DNA of 35,360 nt from Alphaproteobacteria bacterium BRH_c36. GTDB lineage: Bacteria; Pseudomonadota; Alphaproteobacteria; Rhizobiales; Hyphomicrobiaceae. The translations under genes and the position numbers were made by a program. Positions 25,897-34,696 of the stretch are shown one piece after another. The stretch's first letter is position 1, and the number at the start of each line of letters is the position of its first letter. Under the pieces are notes generated by a model. It saw only the letters and a program-made list of their open reading frames with translations. It searched no databases and had not been told where the DNA came from. The DNA lies in the NCBI GenBank assembly GCA_001516065.1, contig LOEV01000026.1, positions 1 to 35,360 on the forward strand, read 5' to 3'.

Positions 25897-25937
25897 TGGG
25901 TGCGGATTCGTGTGGAAGGCAAAACAGGAAAACGATC

Positions 25938-26129
25938 TTGACGACTAGCGACGATACCGCAAGTGACGAAGCGGCGGGCGATGCAGGTTCGAATGATACA
26001 AAAGAGGTCGGGCGGAGGGTGCTCGTGGAGGACCTGTTCCACGGCCGCAAGCAAGTCATCCTCGTTCACAACGGAGAGGACTATTGCCTCAGGATAACAT
26101 CGAATGACCGGCTCATCCTGACGAAGTAA
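25938..26129 (+). CDS. hemP: Hemin uptake protein HemP/HmuP
   Basis: 63 residues from a TTG at 25938 with AGGA about 10 bases upstream; the longer frame to 25761 lies in the promoter region and is not plausible. HemP proteins are small; in Bradyrhizobium HmuP activates heme-uptake genes with Irr. The conserved C-terminal half is present: LFHGRKQVILVHNGEDYCLRIT followed by LILTK. It starts the rightward heme operon and lies 14 bases before hmuT. Confidence 0.85.
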   Translation: MTTSDDTASDEAAGDAGSNDTKEVGRRVLVEDLFHGRKQVILVHNGEDYCLRITSNDRLILTK

Positions 26130-26143
26130 CTCAAGAAACGGAC

Positions 26144-27058
26144 ATGATTATGAGACACTTGATCGCCGGGATTTTTTCGCTCCTCGCTGCAATAATCGCA
26201 AATGCTCCAGCCGCTGGTTCAGCCGAACGAGCGAATGAGGAGTCAGGCACAGAGCGTATTGTCTCGATTGGTGGCGATGTGACCGAAATCCTCTACGCCC
26301 TGGGTTTTGGAGACCGCATCGCCGCAGTCGATACGACGAGCAAATTTCCAGCTGACGCACTCAAGGACAAGCCCAACGTCGGCTACATGCGTGCGCTTTC
26401 CGCCGAGGGCGTGCTGTCACTCGCTCCGACACTCATTCTTGCTTCTGAAGGCGCTGGTCCACCCGACGCGGTTCGAGCTCTGAAGTCGGCTTCCATTTCC
26501 TATATCGAGGTGCCTAGCGACGACACGCCTGAAGGCATCGCCACAAAGATCACGCGCCTCGGCTCAGCCGTCGGCCGCGAGGTCGAGGCGGCAAAGCTAG
26601 CTGAAGCCGTGCGCGCTGGCTTCAACAAGATTGCAGGCCTGCGCAAGCGCATCACGGCGCGAAAACGCGTGCTGTTTATCCTCAACGCCACTACCGACCG
26701 TATGATCGTTGGCGGCAAGGGTACGAGCGCGGAAGCGGTGCTTGAACTGGCGGGTGCCGATAATGCGGCGGACGGCATCGGCGGATATAAGCCGATCACG
26801 CCAGAAGGTCTTGTCGCCATGAAGCCCGATGCCATCGTTGTCATGAGCGGCGGACGACAGGGCCAGGGCGCCAAGGAGGTATCCGAGCATCGTGCGGTAA
26901 AACTGACGCCTGCAGGCTCGGTGGCACAACCGCTCATCCGCGAAATGGATGGCGGTTATCTCATTGGCTTTGGACCAAGGGCACCAGAAGCCGTGCATGA
27001 GCTGCTGGATTGGCTTTATCCCAAACTCGGTTCGAAAGCGGAAGGCGGCAAATCGTGA
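26144..27058 (+). CDS. hmuT: Periplasmic heme-binding protein HmuT
   Basis: 304 residues from the ATG at 26144 (an ATG at 26150 is possible). HmuT binds heme in the periplasm and delivers it to HmuUV. It has a signal peptide of about 26 residues and the ERIVSIGGDVTEILYALG start of class III binding proteins, then VGYMRALSAEGVLSLAPTLIL, and GGKGTSAEAVLELAGA in the second lobe. The stop codon overlaps the hmuU GTG, pointing to translational coupling. Confidence 0.93.
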   Translation: MIMRHLIAGIFSLLAAIIANAPAAGSAERANEESGTERIVSIGGDVTEILYALGFGDRIAAVDTTSKFPADALKDKPNVGYMRALSAEGVLSLAPTLILASEGAGPPDAVRALKSASISYIEVPSDDTPEGIATKITRLGSAVGREVEAAKLAEAVRAGFNKIAGLRKRITARKRVLFILNATTDRMIVGGKGTSAEAVLELAGADNAADGIGGYKPITPEGLVAMKPDAIVVMSGGRQGQGAKEVSEHRAVKLTPAGSVAQPLIREMDGGYLIGFGPRAPEAVHELLDWLYPKLGSKAEGGKS

Positions 27059-28158
27059 GTAGTCCGTCGGCAAGGCCCGCCGGCCGCCTATGGGATCGGC
27101 AGGTCCTTCGCCTCCGCGATTGCAATGAAACGGCGAGGGTTCTGGTAGTTTTTGCTGGGCTGGCATTTATATCTGCATTTCTTGCGTCTCTTGCGGTCGG
27201 CTCAACCGGGATCTCATTCGGCTCGCTGCCAAGGGCCATCAAGGCAGCAATCTGGGAAACGACCGACGTTGCTGCCCTGCGCGACCGTCTGGTGCTTCTT
27301 GAATTGCGTCTGCCGCGGACGCTCATCGGCGCGTTCACTGGCGCGGCGCTCGCCGTCTCCGGAGCGATGATGCAGGGCCTGTTCCGCAATCCGCTCGCCG
27401 ATCCTGGCCTGATCGGCGTTTCCGCAGGCGCCGCGCTTGCCGCCATCGCGACGATCGCGTTGAGCGACGGGATACTCTACTGGTGGACGGCCCTTCTCGG
27501 CATCTACGCCCTCCCCGTGTCGGCATTCCTCGGGGGTATCGTCACAACCCTGCTGCTCGTCGCCGTGGCTCAGAGAACCGGCCAGGTGGCTACAGCAACG
27601 CTATTGCTTGCGGGAATTGCATTTGGCGCTCTTGCCGGCGCTGTCAGCGGGCTTATCGCCTACGCAAGCGACGATCGCGAATTGCGCGACTTGACGCTGT
27701 GGTCGATGGGCAGTTTGACGGGGTCCTCATGGGAGAAGGTCGCAGCGGTCACTCCATTCGCGATCCTGCTGCTTATCACCCTGCCGTACCTCGTGCGGAG
27801 CCTCAACGGGCTCTTGCTGGGAGAAGCAGAAGCCTTCCACCTCGGGGTCGATGTCCGCCGCGCGAAATACCTCGTCGTCGCCACGACGGCTGCCGCGGTC
27901 GGCGCCTCGGTTGCCGTGGCGGGTGTCATCGGTTTTGTCGGCATCGTCGTGCCGCACTTCGTCAGGATCATAGCGGGACCTGATCACGCAGTTTTATTGC
28001 CATGTGCCGCGCTGATCGGCGCGGCGGTTTTGTTGTTTGCCGACGTGATGGCGCGGATGATAGTCGCGCCCGCAGAATTGCCTATCGGCATCCTCATGGC
28101 GCTGATCGGGGCGCCGATCTTCCTGCACCTCGTTTTAAGGCGGGGCGTCGCCAACTAG
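27055..28158 (+). CDS. hmuU: Heme ABC transporter permease HmuU
   Basis: 367 residues from a GTG at 27055, which overlaps the hmuT stop as GTGA. It belongs to the FecCD/BtuC permease family with about ten membrane helices. RNPLADPGLIGVSAGAALA (cytoplasmic coupling region) and the VVPHFVRIIAGPDHAVLLP segment are typical. It forms the inner-membrane channel for heme with HmuV. The hmuV gene is separated from it by 439 bases holding an IS200-type remnant, whereas the two are normally adjacent. Confidence 0.93.
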   Translation: MSSPSARPAGRLWDRQVLRLRDCNETARVLVVFAGLAFISAFLASLAVGSTGISFGSLPRAIKAAIWETTDVAALRDRLVLLELRLPRTLIGAFTGAALAVSGAMMQGLFRNPLADPGLIGVSAGAALAAIATIALSDGILYWWTALLGIYALPVSAFLGGIVTTLLLVAVAQRTGQVATATLLLAGIAFGALAGAVSGLIAYASDDRELRDLTLWSMGSLTGSSWEKVAAVTPFAILLLITLPYLVRSLNGLLLGEAEAFHLGVDVRRAKYLVVATTAAAVGASVAVAGVIGFVGIVVPHFVRIIAGPDHAVLLPCAALIGAAVLLFADVMARMIVAPAELPIGILMALIGAPIFLHLVLRRGVAN

Positions 28159-28176
28159 CATCATCGGGAGCCCCCC

Positions 28177-28570
28177 CCCCGGCTCTGCCGGGGAGGCAGT
28201 AACAGTTTGACGTTTCCGGCGGTCCATCGACGCAATTCCAACCGTTTGCAACCTCGCATGCGGAAGGGTGGTGGGCTTCATCAAGGGCAAGAGTGCCATT
28301 CATCTGGCGCGCGTCTACGGCGAGCGCAAACGCAACTTCGTCGGACAACACTTCTGGGCCAGGGGATACTTCGTCTCAACCGTTGGTCGTGACGAAGAGG
28401 TGATCCGCCAGTACATCCGCAACCAGGAGAAGGAGGATCAGCGTTTGGACCAGTTGAACCTCTGGCGCTGACCTGCCACCTTCAGGTGGCACCTGAATAG
28501 GGGGCCGCGTCAGCGACCCCTTCAGCCGCCCCGGGCGGCCCCAACCTTAAAGTCCCCGGCTTTGCCGGGG
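28177..28570 (+). mobile_element. Internally deleted IS200/IS605-type element between hmuU and hmuV
   Basis: The two ends carry near-identical hairpins: CCCCGGC-TCT-GCCGGGG (28177-28193) and CCCCGGC-TTT-GCCGGGG (28554-28570), in the same orientation, as expected for the end hairpins of IS200-type elements. Between them lie the last 67 codons of the transposase and further GC-rich hairpins (28501-28541). The transposase N-terminus, with the HUH histidines, has been deleted. True ends lie some bases outside the hairpins. The element ends just before the hmuV ribosome-binding site. Confidence 0.75.
28268..28471 (+). pseudogene. IS200-type TnpA, C-terminal fragment
   Basis: Encodes VVGFIKGKSAIHLARVYGE, then FVGQHFWARGYFVSTVG and the end RLDQLNLWR, the C-terminal third of a Y1 (HUH) transposase. 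The catalytic Tyr helix region is likely within RDEEVIRQYIRNQEKED. Upstream text has no similarity, so the N-terminal part was lost by deletion. It cannot be active by itself, though an intact copy elsewhere could mobilise the element. Confidence 0.85.
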
Positions 28571-28597
28571 GATACTTACTCAGACCGGAGGCCAGGC

Positions 28598-29434
28598 ATG
28601 CTCGAAGCAAGAGATGTATCATTCGCAATTGGTCAAAACGAACTGCTTAGCGGCGTTTCACTCACCCTTGCGCCAGGCGAGTTCGTGGTCGCCGCCGGTC
28701 CAAACGGCGCCGGGAAGTCGACGCTTTTGCGAATTCTGAGCGGTGAGCAGCGGCCTTCTCGCGGTACGGTTCTGCTCGACGGAGTGGACCTATCACTGTT
28801 CGATCCCGCCGCACTGGCCCGTCGACGTTCCGTCGTACCACAGTCGAGCCAACTGCAGTTCCCGTTTACCGTCTCGGAGGTCGTCGCACTCGGCATCACG
28901 GTGCCGGGCTTCGACCGGGAAGATGCAGGCAGCCGGTACCATGTTGCCTCGGCGATGGCGCGGGCAGACATCGTGCACCTTGGTCGACGTCTCTATCCCA
29001 CGCTTTCGGGTGGAGAGCGGCAGCGCGTCCACCTCGCCCGCGCTCTTTGCCAGCTATCAGCTTCGCCTCGGCCTGAGGGCACATGCACGCTTCTACTCGA
29101 CGAGCCGACAGCCAGCCTCGATCTAGCCCACCAGCTCTTGATCCTAGAAGAGGCACGTAAAGAGGCGTTCCGGGGATTGGCTATTCTTGTGGTGTTGCAC
29201 GATCTCAATCTCGCGGCTCGCTTCGCCGACCGGATCGCCTTGCTGAGCGGTGGACGGCTCGCTGCCTTCGACCGTCCGGCGGATGTCCTGCAAGACGATT
29301 TATTGAGTGAAGTGTTCGATTGTCGTGTTCGAGCCGGTGCACTACCAAGTGAGCCGTTGCCCTTCGTGCTTCCTCAAGCGTGCGACGTGCGACAAGATCG
29401 GGGACCGACAACCCCGCTTGCCCGGTCCGGCTGA
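28598..29434 (+). CDS. hmuV: Heme ABC transporter ATP-binding protein HmuV
   Basis: 278 residues from the ATG at 28598, with GGAGG at 28587-28591. It carries Walker A GPNGAGKST (34-42), Q-loop PQSSQ (81-85), signature LSGGERQRV (136-144), Walker B LLLDEP (165-170) and switch His H201. It energises heme import through HmuU. The C-terminal 20 residues (after PFVLPQ) are unlike the family, which usually ends near residue 260, and may be a run-on into foreign sequence. An IS200 remnant separates it from hmuU. Confidence 0.93.
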   Translation: MLEARDVSFAIGQNELLSGVSLTLAPGEFVVAAGPNGAGKSTLLRILSGEQRPSRGTVLLDGVDLSLFDPAALARRRSVVPQSSQLQFPFTVSEVVALGITVPGFDREDAGSRYHVASAMARADIVHLGRRLYPTLSGGERQRVHLARALCQLSASPRPEGTCTLLLDEPTASLDLAHQLLILEEARKEAFRGLAILVVLHDLNLAARFADRIALLSGGRLAAFDRPADVLQDDLLSEVFDCRVRAGALPSEPLPFVLPQACDVRQDRGPTTPLARSG

Positions 29435-29448
29435 ACAAAATTACAAGC

Positions 29449-29658
29449 CTAGCGCCGCCGCTTCGGATTGCACGCCCTCGCCTCGACACGCGTCGCCCAC
29501 CCCTCAGGCGTCTTTGCATACGCAATCGATTTGCTGGCTGCATTACGGAAGTACGCCCAGTCCAGCCCATATTCGAATGCAATAAATTCTTGCCAAGCCG
29601 TGATGGCCGCTTTTCGTGCTTGCGACTTGCTCTTTCCGCTTCCACTTCCGTGTTGAAA
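29449..29658 (-). pseudogene. Fragment of a small unknown protein
   Basis: A 70-codon minus-strand frame without a start codon encodes KSQARKAAITAWQEFIAFEYG, then WAYFRNAASKSI and GWATRVEARAC. The spacing of Trp, aromatic and Cys residues recalls a short periplasmic repeat found in Hyphomicrobiales proteins (ARxxAIxAWxxxVxxxYG...W..A). I am not sure of this. A stop lies immediately upstream in frame, so it is at best a remnant. Nothing else is visible between hmuV and the integrase remnant. Confidence 0.35.
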
Positions 29659-29700
29659 TTAATCGACCATGCAGGTCTTCCCGTCTTCAAGGCGCCAGGC

Positions 29701-30152
29701 ATGCGGGGCTGTGCCGTCGTCGCAGTACGCTTCGATGACGTGGCTCCGAGCGGCTACTCCATGGATCGCGCGACGATCCGGTAGAAGAAGACCGGCAGGC
29801 CTGTGCGGTTCGAGTTGACGGTCCAGCCGCGCATGGCCATCGACGACTACTTTCGGCATGCGGGTCGCAAGCCCGGTCAGTTCCTGTTCGCAGGGCGTAG
29901 TTATCGCGCCGGCCTCACGACGCGTCAGTATGCGCGCCTCGTTCAGGAATAGGTTGCAAGCATCGGGTTCGATCCGGCGAAGTTCGGCACTCATTCGCTG
30001 CGTCGTACCAAGCGGTTCTGATCTACCGCCGCGCTGGAAATCTGCGGGCGGTCCAGCTTCTGCTCGGCCACTCGAAAATCGCAAGCACCGTTCGCTACCT
30101 GGGCATCGAAGTGGATGACGCCATCGAGATCGCCAAGAAGATCGACATCTGA
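29701..30152 (+). pseudogene. Degraded small tyrosine recombinase
   Basis: Reads MRGCAVVAVRFDDVAPSGY, RQKKTGRPVRFELT, LTTRQYARLV, FGTHSLRRTK, LLLGHSKIASTVRYLGI and ends IAKKIDI. Motifs HSLRR, GHSKI and RYL are the His-x-x-Arg, His and Tyr boxes of tyrosine recombinases. A stop after RATI frames (TAG near 29782), a TAG at 29950-29952 and a one-base shift near 30013 destroy the gene. The related intact proteins known to me are about 200 residues and common on rhizobial mobile elements. The first third is missing or unrecognisable. Confidence 0.85.
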
Positions 30153-30160
30153 AGCACTGA

Positions 30161-30182
30161 GGCAGAGCACGGGGGCTCTGCC
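30161..30182 (+). terminator. Hairpin after the recombinase remnant
   Basis: GGCAGAGC-ACGGGG-GCTCTGCC, an 8-bp perfect stem 9 bases after the recombinase stop, without a T-tract. Probably the old terminator of that gene. Confidence 0.4.
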
Positions 30183-30292
30183 GATGATCCCCGACCCGGC
30201 GCGGCAGTTGCTCCTCGGATTTCGGACCTATGAAGCCAGCGACGCCGCACACGGAGCGATGTTACTCTCGATGACAGCAATTGGGAGTGGCC

Positions 30293-31843
30293 GTGTGAAA
30301 ACGCCAGGCCGAGTACCGATTGGCGAACAGACGGCGCTGCCTGCTTTGCTCCTCACGTCCGGATCGCCGCGATTAGCGGCTGCACGCCAAGCATAGAGAT
30401 CATCCGCTTCACATTGTAGGCGAGGACGCAGAGGCTCATTTCTGTGCTTACCTTTTCGAGCCCTTTGGTGAGGAAGTGTGTGTGCCCCATCCATGACTTC
30501 AAGGTGCCGAACGGATGCTCGACCGTTCTCCTGCGAATGGTCATGGCCTCTGGCATCGCGTCCAAGCGGGCATGCGTCGCGTCGACGACATGTTCGTGTT
30601 CCCACCGACGGACGCGACGTTCTTTGCTGGGAGTGCAGTGCGACTTCAATTGGCAATCGGCACAATTGCTCGACCAGTAAATGCGAAACGCCTGATTGTC
30701 TTGCATGCTTGTCATTCGGAACGGAAGTAGTTCGCCGGCGGGACAGCGATACGCGTCCTTCTCGCTAATATAATCAAAATCTTCCTTGTCGAACCGTCCA
30801 GCAGCTCTGGCATTCGAAGTCCGCGGCTTCGGTACGAACGGTTTCACGCCGATCATCTCGCACGCGAGCAGCTGCTCTCCGCTGTAGTATCCGCAATCGG
30901 CAAGGGCATCGAGCGTCTCGCAACGCAGGACATCCTTGGCCTTTGCTGCCATCGGAGCGAGCAGCGTTCGGTCCACGACGACGTTGGTCACCTCGTGCGT
31001 GACGATCAAGTGATGTTCGGTGTCGACGGCGGCTTGCACGTTGTAGCCAACGACGCTCGCGCCCCGCATGTTCGTGGCCATGGCGCGTGAATCAGGGTCG
31101 GTCAGCGAGATTTGCTGATCGGGCGCTTCGTGCACCTGCTGCTCGATCTCTTTCAGCTCGGCGAGGCGCGCCCTCATGGCAGCGATCTTGTCCCTCAGCC
31201 GCGAGATTTTCTCCTCTGCCCCCGGGCCTTCCTGAAGGTCGGCCACATCGAGAGCTTCGAGGTATCGGCCGATGCTCTCCGTGATCTGCTCCATGCGGCG
31301 CTTGAGTTTGTCGCGCGTGAAATTGCGATCCCGCGAATTAACGGCCTTGAACTTCGCTCCGTCGATCGCTGTCACGGCATTCTTGAACATGCCAATATCG
31401 ACACAGAGTTCGACGAACTTGGCGCAGACGGATTGAATCGCCGCGCTGTTGTTTTTTCGAAAGTCAGCGATCGTTTTGAAATCAGGCGCGAGGCGGCCCG
31501 TCAGCCACATCACCTCGACATTGCGCCTCGCCTCCCGCTCCAGGCGCCTGCTCGATTGCACGCGGTTCAGGTAGCCGTAGAGGTACAGCTTGAGCATTGT
31601 CGACGGATGGTACGAGGGCCGCCCCGTCGCGGCTGGCGTAACACCCGAGAAGCCGATCGCACCGAGATCGAGCTCGTCGATGAAGGCGTCGACGACGCGA
31701 ACAGGATTGTCTTGCTCGACGTAGTCTTCAAGGCTTGCCGGCAACAACAACAGTTGATCACGCTCTCCGCCCTCGATGAACCGACCCATCGTTCGCCTCC
31801 CGCTCTGCCTCCCAAAGCGGAATCTGATTTGGCGTTTTCACAC
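30293..31843 (-). mobile_element. IS1182-family insertion sequence, apparently complete
   Basis: A 14-bp perfect inverted repeat, GTGTGAAAACGCCA at 30293-30306 and TGGCGTTTTCACAC at 31830-31843, encloses one intact transposase gene. The true tips may extend a base or two. I see no obvious target duplication. The element separates the recombinase remnant from the radical SAM gene. Confidence 0.8.
30353..31789 (-). CDS. IS1182-family transposase
   Basis: 478 residues, uninterrupted and normal in length. It starts MGRFIEGGERDQLLLLP with EDYVEQDNPVRVVDAFID, has the GRPSYHPSTMLKLYLYGYLNR region, AIDGAKFKAVNSRDRNFT (first catalytic Asp), DCGYYSGEQL (second) and a C-terminal block with a Cys-rich motif (CPAGE, CADC, HC) followed by RRRTVEHPFGTLKSWMG (third, Glu). 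It is the only clearly complete transposase in the window and may be active. Confidence 0.95.
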   Translation of the reverse strand: MGRFIEGGERDQLLLLPASLEDYVEQDNPVRVVDAFIDELDLGAIGFSGVTPAATGRPSYHPSTMLKLYLYGYLNRVQSSRRLEREARRNVEVMWLTGRLAPDFKTIADFRKNNSAAIQSVCAKFVELCVDIGMFKNAVTAIDGAKFKAVNSRDRNFTRDKLKRRMEQITESIGRYLEALDVADLQEGPGAEEKISRLRDKIAAMRARLAELKEIEQQVHEAPDQQISLTDPDSRAMATNMRGASVVGYNVQAAVDTEHHLIVTHEVTNVVVDRTLLAPMAAKAKDVLRCETLDALADCGYYSGEQLLACEMIGVKPFVPKPRTSNARAAGRFDKEDFDYISEKDAYRCPAGELLPFRMTSMQDNQAFRIYWSSNCADCQLKSHCTPSKERRVRRWEHEHVVDATHARLDAMPEAMTIRRRTVEHPFGTLKSWMGHTHFLTKGLEKVSTEMSLCVLAYNVKRMISMLGVQPLIAAIRT

Positions 31844-31966
31844 AAGCACGGGATCTCGCCACCACGCGCATCTCGGCGCGTCCGAGAAACCTGCACCGAA
31901 CCGGAACGCGCGCCCGACAAGAGAGGTTCGGTGGATCGTCAGCTTGAAGAAGAAGCGCAGCCACCC

Positions 31967-33577
31967 TTAAGACAAGAGCGCCTCGGCCGGACGGGACGCG
32001 GTGTACGGAATCGCAGCCGCAGGGACGTCGAGCTTGTCGCCATGAAGCTCGACCAGCATGGCGGCGTAGTGATGATGCATGGCGACCTTGATAGCGTAGA
32101 TGAATAGGATGTGCGGCTCGCCCGGCCGCTCGAACAGGATGCGGGCGAGCTGGCGGCGGTAAACCTTACGCAGCGTCTCGTCCTTGACGGTCGAGAGCAG
32201 CCGGGCGGAGAGGCCTGCGAACTTTGCATAGTTGGCCATGAGCCGCTTCACCCAGGCCCACCGGTTCTTCTGCCAGTAGGGTAGATGGTGGACGACGAAC
32301 CGGAAGCGATCCTCGATGAAGAGTTTGTCGATACGCTCAAAGTAGGCCTCGGGTTCATAAACCTGCCACATGACCTGCCTGTAGCCCTCGCGCATCTCGG
32401 CCTGGTTCATGCGGGCGGGGACGACGTTGGTGCCGTAGGTGACGGCGTTCGGCGCGTCGATGCGGCCCGCGCTCTTCAGACGGTCGTAGAGCGGGGTCGT
32501 TGGGATCGCGTAGAGCAGGCCGATCAGGGCGTTCGCGATCCGCGACTCCGTCAGGAATCCCGGCAGGACGTGAAAGGCCGTGACGTCGTCGTTGTCGAAG
32601 CCGACGATCATGCCGCACCAGACATCGAGGCCGTGCGACTGGATGCGATGCACTCGCTCGATCAGCGTACCAGCACGCGGGCGCACGTTCTGCAGCTTCT
32701 TGGTCTCCTTCAGCGCCTCCTCGTTGGGGCTTTCGATGCCGATGAACACACTCTGGAAGCCCGCCTCGCCCATGAGCCGCATCAGCTCCTCGTCCTCGGC
32801 GAGATCGAGCGAAGCCTCGGTGAAGAGTGTCAGCGGATAGCCGTGGGCCTCCTGCCAAGTGATAATGTCGCGCAAGATTGGCTTAATCGCCTTCTTGTTG
32901 CCGATGAGGTTGTCATCGACGACGAAGACGATTTTGAGCCCCGACCGGCGGAAGCTGTCGAGGTCGGCCAGCACCTGTGCACTGGTCTTCAGGCGCGGCT
33001 TGCGGCCGAAGGTGACGATGATGTCGCAGAACTCGCAGGTGAATGGGCAGCCGCGTGAGATCTGCAAGCTGCCAAACATGTAGCGGTCGGCCTTCAGCAG
33101 GTCGACGCGCGGCAATGGCAGGGTCGTCATGTCGGTCTTCTCGGCCTGCTTGTAGCGGGACGCGTGCCGGCCTTCCGACCACTCACGCACGAACTGCGGG
33201 AAGGTGAAGTCGGCCTCGCCCAGGAACAGCACGTCGGCGAGGTCCTCGATGCCTTCGGGCTCGACCGTTGCCATGGGGCCGCCGACGACCGTCATGACGC
33301 CGCGCGCGCGGACCTCGGTCAAGATCTCCCGCATTCGCTCGGCCTGGATGCACATGCCGGTGAGGCAGACCATGTCGGCGCGGCCGAGCCGATCGAAGTC
33401 GATCTCCTCGACGTTCTCGTCGATGATGGCAACGTCGTGCTCCTCCGGCACCAGCGCGGCAAGCAGCGCAAGGCAGGAGACCGGCAAATTGGCGCGCCGG
33501 CCGAGCGTGCCCATGCACCTCTCCATGCCCCAGAATGAGATGTCGAACCGGGGATTGACAATGATGATATCGGCCAT
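31967..33577 (-). CDS. B12-binding-domain radical SAM protein
   Basis: 536 residues from the ATG at 33577, with GGAG 10 bases before it; the longer frame to 34024 overlaps an AraC fragment and lacks similarity. The N-terminal 140 residues look like a cobalamin-binding Rossmann domain (VVGGPMATVEPEGI and FLGEADFTF). The radical SAM core follows, with GCPFTCEFC (cluster cysteines C177, C181, C184), then FVDDN- and FIGIESP-type strands. The C-terminal 130 residues resemble the DUF4070 extension of this group. Such enzymes methylate or rearrange unactivated carbons, for example in hopanoid or tetrapyrrole modification. The substrate is unknown. It stands alone between an IS and regulatory debris. 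Confidence 0.88.
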   Translation of the reverse strand: MADIIIVNPRFDISFWGMERCMGTLGRRANLPVSCLALLAALVPEEHDVAIIDENVEEIDFDRLGRADMVCLTGMCIQAERMREILTEVRARGVMTVVGGPMATVEPEGIEDLADVLFLGEADFTFPQFVREWSEGRHASRYKQAEKTDMTTLPLPRVDLLKADRYMFGSLQISRGCPFTCEFCDIIVTFGRKPRLKTSAQVLADLDSFRRSGLKIVFVVDDNLIGNKKAIKPILRDIITWQEAHGYPLTLFTEASLDLAEDEELMRLMGEAGFQSVFIGIESPNEEALKETKKLQNVRPRAGTLIERVHRIQSHGLDVWCGMIVGFDNDDVTAFHVLPGFLTESRIANALIGLLYAIPTTPLYDRLKSAGRIDAPNAVTYGTNVVPARMNQAEMREGYRQVMWQVYEPEAYFERIDKLFIEDRFRFVVHHLPYWQKNRWAWVKRLMANYAKFAGLSARLLSTVKDETLRKVYRRQLARILFERPGEPHILFIYAIKVAMHHHYAAMLVELHGDKLDVPAAAIPYTASRPAEALLS

Positions 33578-33684
33578 GTGCAACGGGCTCCGACAGGAAT
33601 GACACTTATGATGCGGGCGACGCAGGAGAAACTCATCAGAGCATCGAAGAGAGGCGAGAGCGCGGCCGAGCACATTCCTGTGAT

Positions 33685-33920
33685 CCGGCGAGGCCCCGCT
33701 GCGCCATTTGGCCCGGTGGAGGATGCCGATCGCCACCCGATTGCTTGAGAATACCGAATTGAGCATCACGCAGGTCGCTGAGCAGATCGGCGACCGCTCC
33801 GAGGCAGCGTTCAACCAAACATTCAAGAAATATGTCGGCCATACGCCCGGAAACTGGTGCCGCTCACGAGGACTCGGCGTCCGGACGGCGAACGAAAGTT
33901 CGCAAGCGCGACGAAGCTGA
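33685..33920 (+). pseudogene. C-terminal fragment of an AraC-family regulator
   Basis: PLRHLARWRMPIATRLLE, then ELSITQVAEQIGDRSEAAFNQTFKKYVGHTPGNW matches the second helix-turn-helix of AraC-type activators. A stop codon stands just before it in frame and the sensing domain is missing. It runs opposite to the radical SAM gene, whose start lies about 110 bases to its left. Confidence 0.75.
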
Positions 33921-34378
33921 CGTGGGGAGCCTCGCGCATGACAACGAATCCCTTGCCTGGCCTCTAGCCCAAACCTGTCGATCACTTCTGCGACCATTGT
34001 GTCCGCTTGGCTCAGACCCGGCAAATCGAGTTCGCCTGAGACCGACCGCTTTGCCCCTCATAGCTGACGCTGGGCGATGCCTCACAGGTTGCTCTGCGGA
34101 GACCATCGCTGAATTCCGCAATTGGGATTTCTCGTCGGCGTCAGCTCGGCCCCCGATGGCAACCGTCGCTCTTCGGCGCGAACGAGCGCGGACAAAATGT
34201 GCATGTCTATTTAAGCTTCTATATAAGAATCACCGAGGGCTGGGCAGACCAGCCGGATCACTACTCCGTAGCCGCGTATCGCAACGAGCAGCAGATCTGG
34301 AATGTCGGTGATCTTGCGCGTCGGCTGAGATGGCACCACAGTGGTCGACTTTTTGACCCTCGATTGAGGACAGCTGCC
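33921..34378. other. Interval with no recognisable gene
   Basis: 458 bases. Short frames on both strands show no family similarity. An AT-rich patch (34205-34232, containing TATTTAAGC and TATATAAG) may hold a promoter for the small gene that follows. Confidence 0.4.
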
Positions 34379-34696
34379 ATGAGCGACACTGAGTATACGC
34401 TCGTCTTCGGCCTGGGTCCCAAGGCCGACGGCACGCCGAACAGTGACGTCGATATCGCGATTGCGATTGCCGCTCTTGAAGACGCATCATTGAAAAACTG
34501 CGGCGGTTTCACGATCCATCGCGGCAAAGGTGGTTGGATCGATCCTTCCAACAAGATTATCAAGGAAGAAGTCGCCATCCTGATGGTTTCCGGCAATTAC
34601 GAGAGTATTCAGGAGATCGCTGCCATCGGCAAACGCCTCTTGGGCCCCACGGCCGTCTACGTAAAGAAGCCCGACGGCAGCACCATTCTCCTCTAA
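34379..34696 (+). CDS. Small unknown protein, 105 residues
   Basis: Starts with ATG at 34379, with GAGGA about 9 bases before it, preferred over an upstream GTG without a ribosome-binding site. It begins MSDTEYTLVFGLGPKADG, has GGFTIHRGKGGWIDP near the middle, EEVAILMVSG and ends DGSTILL. Alternating hydrophobic stretches suggest a small alpha/beta fold; no signal peptide, membrane helix or cysteine pair stands out (one Cys). The GG-T-...-GxW pattern faintly recalls the DUF3574 family, but I would not assign it. No functional neighbour. Confidence 0.6.
   Translation: MSDTEYTLVFGLGPKADGTPNSDVDIAIAIAALEDASLKNCGGFTIHRGKGGWIDPSNKIIKEEVAILMVSGNYESIQEIAAIGKRLLGPTAVYVKKPDGSTILL

Noticed and set aside
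31112-32107. 331-codon plus-strand frame
   Set aside because: Antisense of the IS1182 transposase that continues into the gap; no independent support.
33578-34024. 149-codon N-terminal extension of the radical SAM protein
   Set aside because: It lacks similarity, overlaps the AraC fragment on the other strand, and the ATG at 33577 gives the normal MADIIIVNP start.
34199-34378. N-terminal extension of the 105-residue protein by 60 codons
   Set aside because: The extension starts at GTG without a ribosome-binding site, while the ATG at 34379 has a good one; composition also differs.
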